Source: a virus. From it: a DNA stretch of 64,000 nt. The translations under genes were made by a program, and so were the position numbers. The notes beneath the pieces are model-generated. The model ran no database searches and was not told the DNA's origin. It was given only the letters and a program-made list of their open reading frames with translations. The DNA is taken from IMG/VR virus record IMGVR_UViG_3300033571_018919, positions 62,001 through 126,000 of that record. The stretch is one strand, 5' to 3'. Position 1 is the first letter of the stretch, and every line of letters starts with the position of its first letter. Shown here in pieces: positions 43,614-53,480 of this stretch.

Positions 43614-45084
43614 TTTTTAATTTATCTATCAAGGGGGTAAAATAATCAGTTATTGGATTATCAATTGTTCCTAACTTATAATCTACGTTATCTTTTCTAG
43701 GACCTCTTGCAGTCCAAACTTTATGATTTAATTCTGTCGCTAACTCATGCGCCCGTGCATATGTTAAAATATCTGTCCCATCATTTTTAATCCAGTGTGT
43801 AGGTTTGTTTTTGTCAGGAATGGTATATCCAAATTTTTCTGGGTCTTTATCTATTTCACTTGGATGAATCGTAGATCCTTCATAATAAGGATGAATTATT
43901 AATCCTAAAAATGATGCACCGTAATTAACAGGACAATCGTCTTTGGAAAACCAATCTGCTTGTTCTCTAACAAATGCTTCATCCTCTTCGGGAAGACCAA
44001 CTATATAACCGCCATTGATTGATACTGTATCTCCCCAGTGTTCTTGCATTTCATATAAAGCCTGCTTTCTTCTAGATGGATTCATTCCTTTACCAGCAAA
44101 TTTACCAGCAGCTGGATGAAATGATTCTATTCCTATATAACAAGATGAAAGTCCTCCTTCTTTGAGTAAAGGTATTTGCTTTGGTTGTGTTGCGATAATG
44201 TCTGCACGAATGTAAGCTTTTGTTTGTAGATTAAAAGGCAATTTGTTTCTTACTCTCGCCATCATTTCTAATTTTTCAATTGAGTCGTTAAAGGTGTCAT
44301 CTGCAATAAAATATTTCGTAGTTCCAAACTCATTATAATTTCTAATTAGTTCGTTATATATCGTATCTTCTGTTTTTGTATATCCAGCTACATCCTTTTG
44401 TCCAATGAGAGGGAACGAACAAAAATTGCATTTAAATTTACATCCTCTTGCTATCTCTAAATTTAAAATTTCATTAGCGTTTATTTGGTCATATTTTGTA
44501 TAGATAGTTGAACAATAATTCCAACCCCAATCACGAGAATTTGAATTGATATCGTGTTGTATTATCTTAGGCCATAATCTTTTTTGGTCTTTTAATAAAT
44601 CAATTGTTTGATTTTCTCCTAAACCATTTATAAAATAATCAGCAGGAAAATCTCTGTAAAATTCAATTTTTGGTCCGCCTAAAATTATTTTAATTTTTTT
44701 ATTTTTTTCTTTTACAACATTCGTCCAATCACTAACTTCTCCCATAACTGCACTATATGTTAAACTATCTTTGCTAATCGTAGGACTTTCACCTGATTCT
44801 GTAAACCAGGCAATATTACAAGAACTAAATCTACTATTTTTTACGAAAGGGGTTCGATATGGCCACCAAGTTGTGGAAAAACCAACCATTTTAGTGTTAT
44901 CGCCTATTGCCAAATTGCATATAGTTTTCCATGTGTCTAAAGTTAGAGCAGAAGAAAAATCAACTACTAAAGTTTTAAACCCGTTAGATCGTAAATGACT
45001 AGCAAGCCTGTGTGCTCCATATCCTCTAGACCAAGTAGGAAATGTCGCCGTATCAGTGACTAATATTACATCAAAGGTATTCAT
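43606..45084 (-). CDS. Radical SAM protein with N-terminal B12-binding-like domain
   Basis: The 492-residue protein has an N-terminal Rossmann-like part (AHRLASHLRSNGFKTLVVDF, MVGFSTTWW, KIILGGPKIEFY) followed by CKFKCNFC (Cys215, 219, 222) and LQTKAYIRADIIATQPKQIP. Architecture resembles the protein at 37836. It overlaps both neighbours by 4-8 nt. Confidence 0.85.
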   Translation of the reverse strand: MNTFDVILVTDTATFPTWSRGYGAHRLASHLRSNGFKTLVVDFSSALTLDTWKTICNLAIGDNTKMVGFSTTWWPYRTPFVKNSRFSSCNIAWFTESGESPTISKDSLTYSAVMGEVSDWTNVVKEKNKKIKIILGGPKIEFYRDFPADYFINGLGENQTIDLLKDQKRLWPKIIQHDINSNSRDWGWNYCSTIYTKYDQINANEILNLEIARGCKFKCNFCSFPLIGQKDVAGYTKTEDTIYNELIRNYNEFGTTKYFIADDTFNDSIEKLEMMARVRNKLPFNLQTKAYIRADIIATQPKQIPLLKEGGLSSCYIGIESFHPAAGKFAGKGMNPSRRKQALYEMQEHWGDTVSINGGYIVGLPEEDEAFVREQADWFSKDDCPVNYGASFLGLIIHPYYEGSTIHPSEIDKDPEKFGYTIPDKNKPTHWIKNDGTDILTYARAHELATELNHKVWTARGPRKDNVDYKLGTIDNPITDYFTPLIDKLKNG

Positions 45085-45599
45085 ACGTAGCCTAAAAAAT
45101 GATACAAGTATTGTTTTTTAAAACCACAATTAGAAGCACCGTGCCAATCTAAAAAGTTATTCCATTTAATTATAGTATTTTTTGATTGCATGTAGTAGGA
45201 TTTATCTTCGATCATTAATAATTGACCATAAGCCGGATCATGTATAAAACAAGTATATCTAACAAGTTTTCCTAATTTATTATATTCACTTAAATTGTCA
45301 TCAACGTCTTGGTGCCATGGTGCATTTTTTCCCGGTCTTAGACAGCTTATCCAAGAACGGATAGGCTTACAATTTACAATTTGTGAAAATTTATTTTCAA
45401 CCTCTTTATTGTAATGTAAATTTGGATAATAATTTATCCACTCAACTTGCACCGATGTATATTTTGCAGATTCCCATAAAGTAGATATTTCATTAAATTC
45501 TCCCTTTTCGTTTTTATAAAAATCTAAACCAATCGTTCTTACCTCTCCTTGCATTTGAGATATTTCCAAAACTACATCGTCCCAAAAACTGTCATTCAT
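45081..45599 (-). CDS. 2-oxoglutarate oxygenase-like protein (aspartyl hydroxylase type)
   Basis: This 172-residue protein has His96-x-Asp98 in APWHQDVDD, the LLMIEDKSYYMQ strand and His153 in DWHGASNCGF. It is a paralogue of the protein at 43056; the pair brackets a B12-type radical SAM gene. The substrate may be a peptide, sugar or lipid; nothing decides. Confidence 0.65.
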   Translation of the reverse strand: MNDSFWDDVVLEISQMQGEVRTIGLDFYKNEKGEFNEISTLWESAKYTSVQVEWINYYPNLHYNKEVENKFSQIVNCKPIRSWISCLRPGKNAPWHQDVDDNLSEYNKLGKLVRYTCFIHDPAYGQLLMIEDKSYYMQSKNTIIKWNNFLDWHGASNCGFKKQYLYHFLGYV

Positions 45600-47595
45600 C
45601 TTTTTTTCCTGCTCTCGACATTTGAAACAATTTCATTTTAATTCTCTCATTTGTGTCTTTTCTAAATGTTGCAAAATTTCTATACATACTGGATTTGTTT
45701 TTCCATTCGACATCAATAGCTTTTGTAACTAAACTTACGGTTTCTAATTTAGGTAATATTTTTTTGTTACCTTCTTCTTCCCATATGTCCCAACGATATT
45801 TGTTATCCCAAATGAGTTCTTCAGGCACTGCAAATGTACTATTTTTACAGTAAAGTAAGCAATCCTCAAGTAAATCATCTATTATTTCAACAAACTCACA
45901 TCTTAAAGATTCATATATTTCATCACGATTAGTACACCACAGCCAAGCATAAGAAGCATAAACAGTCCAAGTTCCTTTAATCGGTCCTATTTCAAATTGC
46001 CTCCATGACTTATTCCAAAACTTACCTTCAGCTATAGGGGTAAGGTATTCATCATAAATTGGCTTATAAAAATTATCAACCTTAGATAGTGCGGTGAAGA
46101 TTTTTTTGAAAACAACGTCTAACGGAACTTCTTTAATATGAAATAGTATGTCAATAAATGGAGTAAGCATTGCCATATTCATTAATACTAAGTTCATGTC
46201 ATTCATAAAAAACATTTCTTTCCAATCTTCAACAGAGTAGGAATAACAACTGATTGGAATATGAAGTGTATTTTCTTTGGGAAAGTTTTTTGATCTATAC
46301 AATTGTAAGGCGTTTGATTCATTGTCATTTAGTAAAGACATTGATTCATCTATTGCGATTGGTGCTAATTTCATATCAAATTTAGCTAAGTAATCGGGAT
46401 TACCTATAGGTGCATCAGGTAAAACATATAATGGGACATGATGAGTATGAGGTTTAATACTATTCATGAGTGAATATTCTATGGCTGTTTCTTGATAGAA
46501 TGTTTCTACTTTCATACCAGGCAAACCTAAAATAAGTTCAACAATCACATCAATGTCATATTTTTCAATTAAATATTTTGCTAGGCTTACATTTTCTTCA
46601 GGTGTAACATCTGTTCTTTCGATATTTTCTAATATCTTTTCATCAATTGTTTGTAGACTTATTTGATATAATGTTACAAGACCTGATTGAATCAAAGGTT
46701 CTAATACTGCTTGCCTTTTGGCAGATTTAGTTTTCGCTAATCCGGTTATACCTACGAATTTCATATAATCATTTTGTTGAGCCAGTAAATTTGCAATATC
46801 GGGATCTCTTTTTAAGATACCAAAGTTTGCATCAGTAAGCCAAACAGTATGAACATTTAACTCTCTAAAGAAAGAAATATCATCAACAAGACTTTCCATT
46901 TCTTTTACAATAACTTTAGTGTTTGTGCCTCCTCCCCATTCACAATAGGTACATTTATACATACAACCCCTATTTGTTTCGTACATAGCACCTAAAATTT
47001 TGTTTTTACTTTTAGCATATTCTGCAATTTTTCTAGCATGATCAATGTTTGCTCTTATAATATCTGGTGGATATTTAAACTCTCTTTTGTCTCCTTCCGG
47101 ACCGTAGCCTTTTCTTGAATAACTACCTCTTACCTTAAGCCAATTGATTTCGTTTTCTACTAACATATCTAACATGTCAGTTATAAAAAATTCACCGTAT
47201 TCAACTGGTCTAGAAACAACATCAAAATAGGGATGATTTTTAAACCATAAAAAAGGTTGAGTGTAGGTTGTGTGTTGGTGAGGACCGCCTAGCGATAAAA
47301 TTGCATTTGGCTTACGTTCTTTAATTGCGTTAGCAACTACCTTTACTATTTCCCAATTCCACATGTAACTACTAAATAAGTAAACATCAGCATCTTTACT
47401 TACGGCATCATCAACAATGTCATCTACCGAATATTGTTCATAGTCTGTAACAGGTGGTATCCATTCCCATTGTTCAACGTGTTTTCCATTTAATTCATAA
47501 TATCTTTTAAATTCATACCACATGAGTGGCAAATACACATGACTCATTTGCCATGTATTATAATGAAAAATAAATATTTTTTTCTTGTTATCCAT
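45592..47595 (-). CDS. Large radical SAM protein with B12-binding-like domain
   Basis: The 667-residue protein, the largest of the set, has an N-terminal Rossmann-like part (residues 1-130: ADVYLFSSYMWNW, AILSLGGPHQHTTY), the motif CMYKCTYC (Cys211, 215, 218) and a barrel with VTLYQISLQTIDEKILENI and VIVELILGLPGMKVETF. The last 250 residues are an extra helical region with unknown role. It starts inside the end of the kinase-like gene (8-nt overlap). Confidence 0.85.
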   Translation of the reverse strand: MDNKKKIFIFHYNTWQMSHVYLPLMWYEFKRYYELNGKHVEQWEWIPPVTDYEQYSVDDIVDDAVSKDADVYLFSSYMWNWEIVKVVANAIKERKPNAILSLGGPHQHTTYTQPFLWFKNHPYFDVVSRPVEYGEFFITDMLDMLVENEINWLKVRGSYSRKGYGPEGDKREFKYPPDIIRANIDHARKIAEYAKSKNKILGAMYETNRGCMYKCTYCEWGGGTNTKVIVKEMESLVDDISFFRELNVHTVWLTDANFGILKRDPDIANLLAQQNDYMKFVGITGLAKTKSAKRQAVLEPLIQSGLVTLYQISLQTIDEKILENIERTDVTPEENVSLAKYLIEKYDIDVIVELILGLPGMKVETFYQETAIEYSLMNSIKPHTHHVPLYVLPDAPIGNPDYLAKFDMKLAPIAIDESMSLLNDNESNALQLYRSKNFPKENTLHIPISCYSYSVEDWKEMFFMNDMNLVLMNMAMLTPFIDILFHIKEVPLDVVFKKIFTALSKVDNFYKPIYDEYLTPIAEGKFWNKSWRQFEIGPIKGTWTVYASYAWLWCTNRDEIYESLRCEFVEIIDDLLEDCLLYCKNSTFAVPEELIWDNKYRWDIWEEEGNKKILPKLETVSLVTKAIDVEWKNKSSMYRNFATFRKDTNERIKMKLFQMSRAGKKDE

Positions 47596-48247
47596 ATATC
47601 TTTTTGTGTATGTCTGTTAAATTAATTGGCCATTTTCCAAAATGTGTCAATCCTGATTTAAACAATAACTCTACATTTACTTTACTTTCAATTGTCGCTT
47701 TGCTAAATCTGTCAGTATCAAATCCTATGATACTTTTTACATTTTCAAGTTCTACAAATGGGTTTTCTTTTTCAACGGTAGCATAAAAATCTATACAATG
47801 CATTTGACCATTAGTATCATAATAATGACTATGAGGATAAATCGTTGCTTTTAAATATCCTAAATTTACTTGATCGTAAATTATTGTACTTATATCTTCG
47901 TACCAATTTTCGTTTAAATTTTTATGTTTAAAAATTAAATCATTGCAGGTATTACCATACCATTTTATGAAAATTTTATTATCTTTAATATCTAATACTT
48001 CGGGTGCATATGGTTTTGATTCAAAAATTTTTAAATATTTACACTCACGTTCAAACATAAATTCAATATGATTTTTATCATAACACAATCTTACCTGTTT
48101 AGATTGATATTCATTTGGGTAAGAAAAATTCATGCAAAAAACATTGCCCTCAGGATTAATTCTGGGTTCATAACACATTTGAGTTGTTGTTAGCTCACCA
48201 GTGGACTCATGAGTTTTATAATATAAATTCCAGTTTTCTAAATCCAT
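47588..48247 (-). CDS. Degenerate kinase-like protein
   Basis: This 219-residue protein is similar in outline to the product at 32955: FEFMFERECKYLKIF-like helix C, NKIFIKWYG hinge, then YPHSHYYDTNG and MHCIDFYAT where active kinases have the catalytic and DFG loops. Key acidic residues look altered. It is the first gene of a seven-gene minus-strand operon, with a GATAAATA box 4 nt upstream. Confidence 0.35.
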   Translation of the reverse strand: MDLENWNLYYKTHESTGELTTTQMCYEPRINPEGNVFCMNFSYPNEYQSKQVRLCYDKNHIEFMFERECKYLKIFESKPYAPEVLDIKDNKIFIKWYGNTCNDLIFKHKNLNENWYEDISTIIYDQVNLGYLKATIYPHSHYYDTNGQMHCIDFYATVEKENPFVELENVKSIIGFDTDRFSKATIESKVNVELLFKSGLTHFGKWPINLTDIHKKIYG

Positions 48248-48251
48248 CTGG

Positions 48252-48259
48252 TATTTATC
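48252..48259 (-). promoter_or_regulatory. Late promoter-like box GATAAATA
   Basis: The box ends 4 nt before the ATG at 48247 and heads the operon 48247 to 41072. One base separates it from the divergent box at 48261. Confidence 0.6.
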
Positions 48260-48260
48260 G

Positions 48261-48268
48261 TGTAAATA
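48261..48268 (+). promoter_or_regulatory. Late promoter-like box TGTAAATA
   Basis: The box is less perfect and ends 10 nt before the ATG at 48279, the one exception to the 4-5 nt rule in the island. Confidence 0.4.
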
Positions 48269-48278
48269 GCTCTTAGAT

Positions 48279-49673
48279 ATGAAAGATAAAATTCAAAATT
48301 ACATTAAACTAGTAGAAGAAAAAACAGGAACACCCACATTTTGCGCACTACCTTGGATACACTTAGCAACTAGGCCTAACGGCGACGCAAGACTTTGCTG
48401 TGTAACGAACGCAAGCGGAGCCACAACCGGTGACCACACGGTTGGGCTTGTGAAAAAAGAAAATGGCAAGCCGGCTAATTTTGGAAAAGATTCTTTATTA
48501 GACGCATTTAATAATGATTATATGCGTAGTGTTAGAACAACTATGCTAGCAGGTAATATTCCAGCCAGTTGCACAAAATGCTTTGAAGAAGAAGAAAACG
48601 GCGTAGTAAGTAAAAGGTTATGGGAACTGTATGAATGGAATAGGGACGGGTTAGATTTCAATCAATTAATTAGAGATACGATGGAAGATGGCACTGTACC
48701 TCCAATTATAAGGTATATGGATTTACGTTTAGGGCACACATGCAATTTAAAATGTGTAATGTGTAGTCCACATGATTCTAGTCGTTGGCTTCAAGATTAT
48801 GACAAAGTAATGAATCGTACTACAAGTCAAGTTGTTAAGTTTCAATTAAACTTTGATGCCGAATCATTTAACAATGTTTGGTACGAAAAGCCTACATTTT
48901 GGGATGAAGTGTTTGAACAGATACCAAACATAACACAATTATATTTCGCAGGTGGCGAACCGCTGATGATTAAAGAACATCGTAAATTTTTAGATGAAAT
49001 AGTTAAGCGTGGTTATGCAAAAAACATTAGTTTACGATATAACAGTAACGGAATATTTGTTAATGAAGATATTATAAACGTTTGGAAAGAGTTTAAACAA
49101 GTTAGATATGCTTTTAGTTTAGATGCTATTTTTGATAGAAATCATTATATTCGATATCCGGCTAATTGGGACGAAATTGAAAGTAGTTTGCGTCTAATGG
49201 ATAATACACCTGAACATATTCATTGTGCGATTGCATGTGCTGTACAAGCACTTAACATTAAACACATAGTAGAATTTGCTAAATGGAAAATAAGCCAAAA
49301 TTTTAAAAAAATCAATAAATTTAAATTAGATGAATATGAAACTGGTGGTGGAATAATTAACTTGCACTTATTGTACATCCCTACATTTTTGAGTGCTAGA
49401 ATTTTACCAAAAGAGGATAAGTTAGAAATTAGAAAACTTATTTTAGATTTTAAACAATGGCTATGGAAAAATTACACACAGGATGATAATTTTTGGCACA
49501 TTAATCCATATGGTTGGAAAAGATGGGAAGCTATTTTAAAATTCGTTGAAGCAGAAGATCATTCTCATTTATTAGATGACTTTAAAGAATATATTAAAAA
49601 TTTAGACGCTGTAAGAAATTTAAATTCTAGTCAAATTTTTCCTGAGCTTTCGCATTTATTTGATCAAGTATAA
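48279..49673 (+). CDS. Radical SAM protein with N-terminal SPASM/twitch-type domain
   Basis: The 464-residue protein has an N-terminal cysteine set C22 (FCALPW), C40-C41 (RLCC), C98-x2-C101 (SCTKCF) and then the radical SAM motif CNLKCVMC (Cys155, 159, 162) with LYFAGGEPLMIKEH. Same class as the proteins at 34972 and 52218. It ends in a 47-nt convergent overlap with the SGNH-like gene. Confidence 0.87.
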   Translation: MKDKIQNYIKLVEEKTGTPTFCALPWIHLATRPNGDARLCCVTNASGATTGDHTVGLVKKENGKPANFGKDSLLDAFNNDYMRSVRTTMLAGNIPASCTKCFEEEENGVVSKRLWELYEWNRDGLDFNQLIRDTMEDGTVPPIIRYMDLRLGHTCNLKCVMCSPHDSSRWLQDYDKVMNRTTSQVVKFQLNFDAESFNNVWYEKPTFWDEVFEQIPNITQLYFAGGEPLMIKEHRKFLDEIVKRGYAKNISLRYNSNGIFVNEDIINVWKEFKQVRYAFSLDAIFDRNHYIRYPANWDEIESSLRLMDNTPEHIHCAIACAVQALNIKHIVEFAKWKISQNFKKINKFKLDEYETGGGIINLHLLYIPTFLSARILPKEDKLEIRKLILDFKQWLWKNYTQDDNFWHINPYGWKRWEAILKFVEAEDHSHLLDDFKEYIKNLDAVRNLNSSQIFPELSHLFDQV

Positions 49674-50403
49674 CCTTCGCAAATTTTCTATGCCAATTAG
49701 GACTAGGACTAGCACCGTCTCTAGCCGTGTCATTGCCAACAGTTTTCTCATCAGTTGAATCCATATACAAATTATACGGTACTGTATATAAGTCTACGTT
49801 ATACACTTGACGGACTAACTCTACCATATGTGTATTTTTGTCTCTATTGTACTTGCAAGATGTTTTATCAATGCCAAAAAAATACCCATCATACGGTGGT
49901 TTTGAATATGCAGTAACTGCCTCATGATGGTGGTCTAAGAACACTTCTCTACGCACATCTTGTGGCCACATAATAATAACACTTAGTTTTTTACATTTTG
50001 GTAAAAAATATGGTACTGTGCAAGATACCATTCTAGCAATTGTATCTGGTGCAGCTTTAGCAATTGCTAAATTAAGTATTCTTATATTTGGCAAACTGCG
50101 TTCGATGACTCTAAGAAATATATCACGATCGGCTATTCCTGTTCCAGCTGTGGAACTATTCCCAAACCCCAAAAATAATTCATCATATTGATGATATGAT
50201 TCTTCAAATTCTTTTTCTCTATAACCTAAAGAGTTTACAGTGTAAACAATATCATCACTATCAAATCTTGCATTTTTAGGATTATCAGGGCTCTCAGGAA
50301 ATAGATTGCTTGCCCATTTAAATGTAGTGCCCGCTACTTTTTCCATAGGACTGGCTGCGATCCATGCGGGAGGAATATGAGGATAAAAATATTTATTAGC
50401 CAT
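49627..50403 (-). CDS. SGNH/GDSL-like hydrolase
   Basis: The 258-residue protein has LGYREKEFEE then FLGFGNSSTAGTGI (nucleophile block with Ser), NIRILNLAIAKA, VIIMWPQDVRRE and the final ARDGASPSPNWHRKFA, which gives the Asp-x-x-His-like dyad. Such enzymes add or remove acyl esters on glycans. It overlaps the following radical SAM gene by 8 nt. Confidence 0.65.
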   Translation of the reverse strand: MANKYFYPHIPPAWIAASPMEKVAGTTFKWASNLFPESPDNPKNARFDSDDIVYTVNSLGYREKEFEESYHQYDELFLGFGNSSTAGTGIADRDIFLRVIERSLPNIRILNLAIAKAAPDTIARMVSCTVPYFLPKCKKLSVIIMWPQDVRREVFLDHHHEAVTAYSKPPYDGYFFGIDKTSCKYNRDKNTHMVELVRQVYNVDLYTVPYNLYMDSTDEKTVGNDTARDGASPSPNWHRKFAKVILDQINAKAQEKFD

Positions 50404-51304
50404 TTTTTACCTTTGTTAATGGAATGTCAGACGCACAAGTACAAAAATCCCTAGTGCAAATTATAGGGTCTATGGGTAATTTAAAATCATCTTTGTATAT
50501 ATTTCCTAAACTACCTCCAACTCTACACGTAGCACGATGCACTTCACCGTCCCAGTTAATCATCAAACTTTCTAAACCTGCGTTACAGCTCCAACCCTTA
50601 TATTTATTAAAGTGTTTTTTAATAATATCATTGGCGTGCATTTTAATATTGTCATCAATAATACTATTGGGTTCAACAGTAGCATCTTTACTTAATATCC
50701 AATCTAAATCATTTTGATCGTAGCGCATATCATCAAATATATTATGATCATCATTTGTCCAACGAATTCTACGAATCGTGTACGGTACGTTGTAAACCTC
50801 TAACCTTTGAGTTGCGATTCTAACTTCTTTCATTTTATCAGGATGAGCCATAATATTAATCATACAAGGTTTGCGCATGCCTGGCTCTACATCACTTGCT
50901 GCGTAACGTAATATTGTGTCTAATACTCTTTTCCAGTCTTTTTCAAAATGCAGACTAAACACAATATGATTTACTGGCAATCTAAAATAATAAATCGGAC
51001 TTCTTGTTCCATTAGTTGTTACATTTATCCATTTAATGTCTTTGTGAACGCAATATTGAACCAATTCTTCAAAATCAGGATGTACTGTAGGTTCTCCGCC
51101 TGTAAAACTAAGTCGTATAGGCTTACCCAATATTACTAGTTTGTCTACCGTTGCCTTTAGTACCTCTATGTCAGTGTGCGGGCTATTATTGTCATGTATA
51201 CTACTAGGACAATAACTACAATCATAGTTACAACGTTTACCTAAGTTCCATTCAACCTTAATGCTGTCTTGATGATGCCAACGACTTGTTATTTTTTGCA
51301 TCAT
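50396..51304 (-). CDS. Radical SAM protein (GWxC-type)
   Basis: The 302-residue protein has CNYDCSYC (Cys25, 29, 32), IRLSFTGGEPTVHPDF and a C-terminal Cys region with GWSCNAGLESLMINWDG, THRATCRVGG-like cysteine and FCTCAS. The same C-terminal plan occurs in the proteins at 56783 and 59410. Starts at ATGATG overlapping the preceding stop as ATGA. Confidence 0.87.
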   Translation of the reverse strand: MMQKITSRWHHQDSIKVEWNLGKRCNYDCSYCPSSIHDNNSPHTDIEVLKATVDKLVILGKPIRLSFTGGEPTVHPDFEELVQYCVHKDIKWINVTTNGTRSPIYYFRLPVNHIVFSLHFEKDWKRVLDTILRYAASDVEPGMRKPCMINIMAHPDKMKEVRIATQRLEVYNVPYTIRRIRWTNDDHNIFDDMRYDQNDLDWILSKDATVEPNSIIDDNIKMHANDIIKKHFNKYKGWSCNAGLESLMINWDGEVHRATCRVGGSLGNIYKDDFKLPIDPIICTRDFCTCASDIPLTKVKNG

Positions 51305-52221
51305 AATATTGATCTTATTTGAGCATGGTCAATCGACATTTCGTGATATTTATTGTCATTATAAAACTTTAAATTTTTGACAGTTACATTATCACCTAAG
51401 ATATCTTTATTCCACATCAATTTGCATAGATGATTTGGTATATACCAATCTCCAACATTATTGTGGTAATCTAAAAGAGTTTGATCAATTATTAATTTAC
51501 CTAATACATATCTACCTAATGATAGTTTGTTTAAGTCATGCAATGGGATATTAAATTTGCACTGTTTTGCCCACCGGTAAAAGAAAATTTCACTAGCCTT
51601 TGGAAAATTATATTCGGGTTTAAAAAATAACAAAGTTTCTGAACTAATTGTATTTTGGGCTGCTAACTCTGTATAATCATCATCGTCCGTAGACAAGTCT
51701 AACCAATCTTTGCCTAAAGTGCCGTAACCTAAAATTAAATCGCCCCACTTATTATTAGATTCTAGCCATATTTTATATTCTTCTTTTATGGGTATGTATT
51801 GTTCACTATTTGCAGAATAGAATACTATATTCGAATTGTATTCAGAATATTTACTGTTAATCTTATTTTCTAAAACATGTATTAATTTATTCAATGTAGA
51901 TAATGTATCGTCATTGGATTCGTTAGTTAATTTGACTAGTAAACTATGCGTTTTATTTAAATCAGTTTTGGTAAAATTTTTAGGAATCTCTTTAATATTA
52001 ATTGTTGTACAGATGTCATTTGCTAATCTTAATACCTTGTCAGTTGGCGTATTCATTTGAATACCTGTATTATATTCACTAGTTTCTAATTGTATCTGTT
52101 GCCATATATGCTGTACAGGATTATCAATGAGTTGATAATTCAATTTTAGATCACCTACACGACAACTTATAGTTATTTCTAAGGTGTTGTAACCTTCTAT
52201 ATTTTGAAAAATCTCTTTCAT
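51301..52221 (-). CDS. Hypothetical protein between radical SAM genes
   Basis: The 306-residue soluble protein has no recognised motif. Its middle holds ILGYGTLGKDWLDLS and its end a KYHEMSIDHAQIRSIL helix. It is coupled to radical SAM genes on both sides (4-nt overlaps), so it is probably a partner or substrate carrier, but this is inference only. Confidence 0.55.
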   Translation of the reverse strand: MKEIFQNIEGYNTLEITISCRVGDLKLNYQLIDNPVQHIWQQIQLETSEYNTGIQMNTPTDKVLRLANDICTTINIKEIPKNFTKTDLNKTHSLLVKLTNESNDDTLSTLNKLIHVLENKINSKYSEYNSNIVFYSANSEQYIPIKEEYKIWLESNNKWGDLILGYGTLGKDWLDLSTDDDDYTELAAQNTISSETLLFFKPEYNFPKASEIFFYRWAKQCKFNIPLHDLNKLSLGRYVLGKLIIDQTLLDYHNNVGDWYIPNHLCKLMWNKDILGDNVTVKNLKFYNDNKYHEMSIDHAQIRSIL

Positions 52222-53480
52222 ATGTAATCCTTAAATTCCGGAGTCACCTCTAAAAAACTCTGTTTTCTAGTATTATCCAATCGCATATTGAAATTAATTG
52301 TATCTACCCAAAGATGGCTCTCATCTTTTGCTGTTAGAAAGTTCAAAACGCCATTTATTTGATTTAATGTCAACTCATATAACATCGGGTGTTTTTTAAC
52401 CATTTTAAAATCTTGCAGTCTTTCAGATACAAGTTTAAGTTTAGAACTAGCAATGTTTTTTAATTGCTCAGGTAATACTTGTATACTTAAACAATTTGGA
52501 TATCTAACCATATTAGTATAGAAAACAATTTCTAACTCATCTAAGAAATACTCAATCATTTCGTCTAATATTAATATGTTAGATATTTGAACAGCTACAG
52601 CTCCTACTATTCGATTAATATTAGTAATACTTTGAACTTCTTTAATATTCTTAATTAATATATCCCACTCAGCATTACCTCGAATGTATTCATAAGAATC
52701 TTTCATGCCATCTATACTGACATTTAATGCAACGCTTTTAAAATAAGGCCAATATTCATATATATTACGATTTCCCTTACCTAACATTGTTAAATTTGTG
52801 GCGTATTTAATTTCAATTTGATGTCCATATGGTTTGAGCATATTTAATATGCGATAATGCTGCGGATCCATCAAAGGTTCACCTCCTGCAAACTCTACTC
52901 GCCTAAAGTATGGTAAATTTTTTTCTAAGCTAGACCACCAATTGGGATTGTCTTCAAATTTATCTAATAGCGGCTTGTTTTCTAAATTATGATCTTCCAC
53001 TAATTGATATATAACTTTACCGGATTCTTTATAAAAGTCTTTAATTTCTGCCCAGTCATTCCAGCTAGTGCTATCGCCGGGATGACACATCCTGCATTTT
53101 AAATTACATAGATTATTCAGCTTTAATTCCATAGTAGGAATTTTAAAAGGCATGGTCATTGTCGGATGAAGATCATCAAATGCATTTGGGTAAAGTTTTA
53201 TACGGGCTTCTGGTATCTCACCCTTAATATGTCGTTGACGTAAACTTTCTACACCTTGGTCTTCTAAGCTGAAGCAAGGTTCGCATTCTGGTGGACGTTC
53301 TCCGGACAAAACTTGAGAACGTATTCTTCTCATCGTATGGTTATTCCATATTTCTTCTAAAGTATTATCCTGTATATTACCAATTGGATGACTGCGGCAA
53401 CACACTTGTATGGCGCCATCTTCTCTTGTTGCTAATCCGGTAAAAGGATGCATACAAAATGTTTTACTATTACATTGCAT
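52218..53480 (-). CDS. Radical SAM protein with N-terminal SPASM/twitch-type domain
   Basis: The 420-residue protein has C9 (FCMHPF), C27-C28 (QVCCRS), C66-x2-C69 (ECEPCF), then CNLKCRMC (Cys125, 129, 132), and VEFAGGEPLMDPQHY. Third member of this class in the window. It overlaps the upstream ATP-pyrophosphatase gene by 11 nt. Confidence 0.87.
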   Translation of the reverse strand: MQCNSKTFCMHPFTGLATREDGAIQVCCRSHPIGNIQDNTLEEIWNNHTMRRIRSQVLSGERPPECEPCFSLEDQGVESLRQRHIKGEIPEARIKLYPNAFDDLHPTMTMPFKIPTMELKLNNLCNLKCRMCHPGDSTSWNDWAEIKDFYKESGKVIYQLVEDHNLENKPLLDKFEDNPNWWSSLEKNLPYFRRVEFAGGEPLMDPQHYRILNMLKPYGHQIEIKYATNLTMLGKGNRNIYEYWPYFKSVALNVSIDGMKDSYEYIRGNAEWDILIKNIKEVQSITNINRIVGAVAVQISNILILDEMIEYFLDELEIVFYTNMVRYPNCLSIQVLPEQLKNIASSKLKLVSERLQDFKMVKKHPMLYELTLNQINGVLNFLTAKDESHLWVDTINFNMRLDNTRKQSFLEVTPEFKDYI

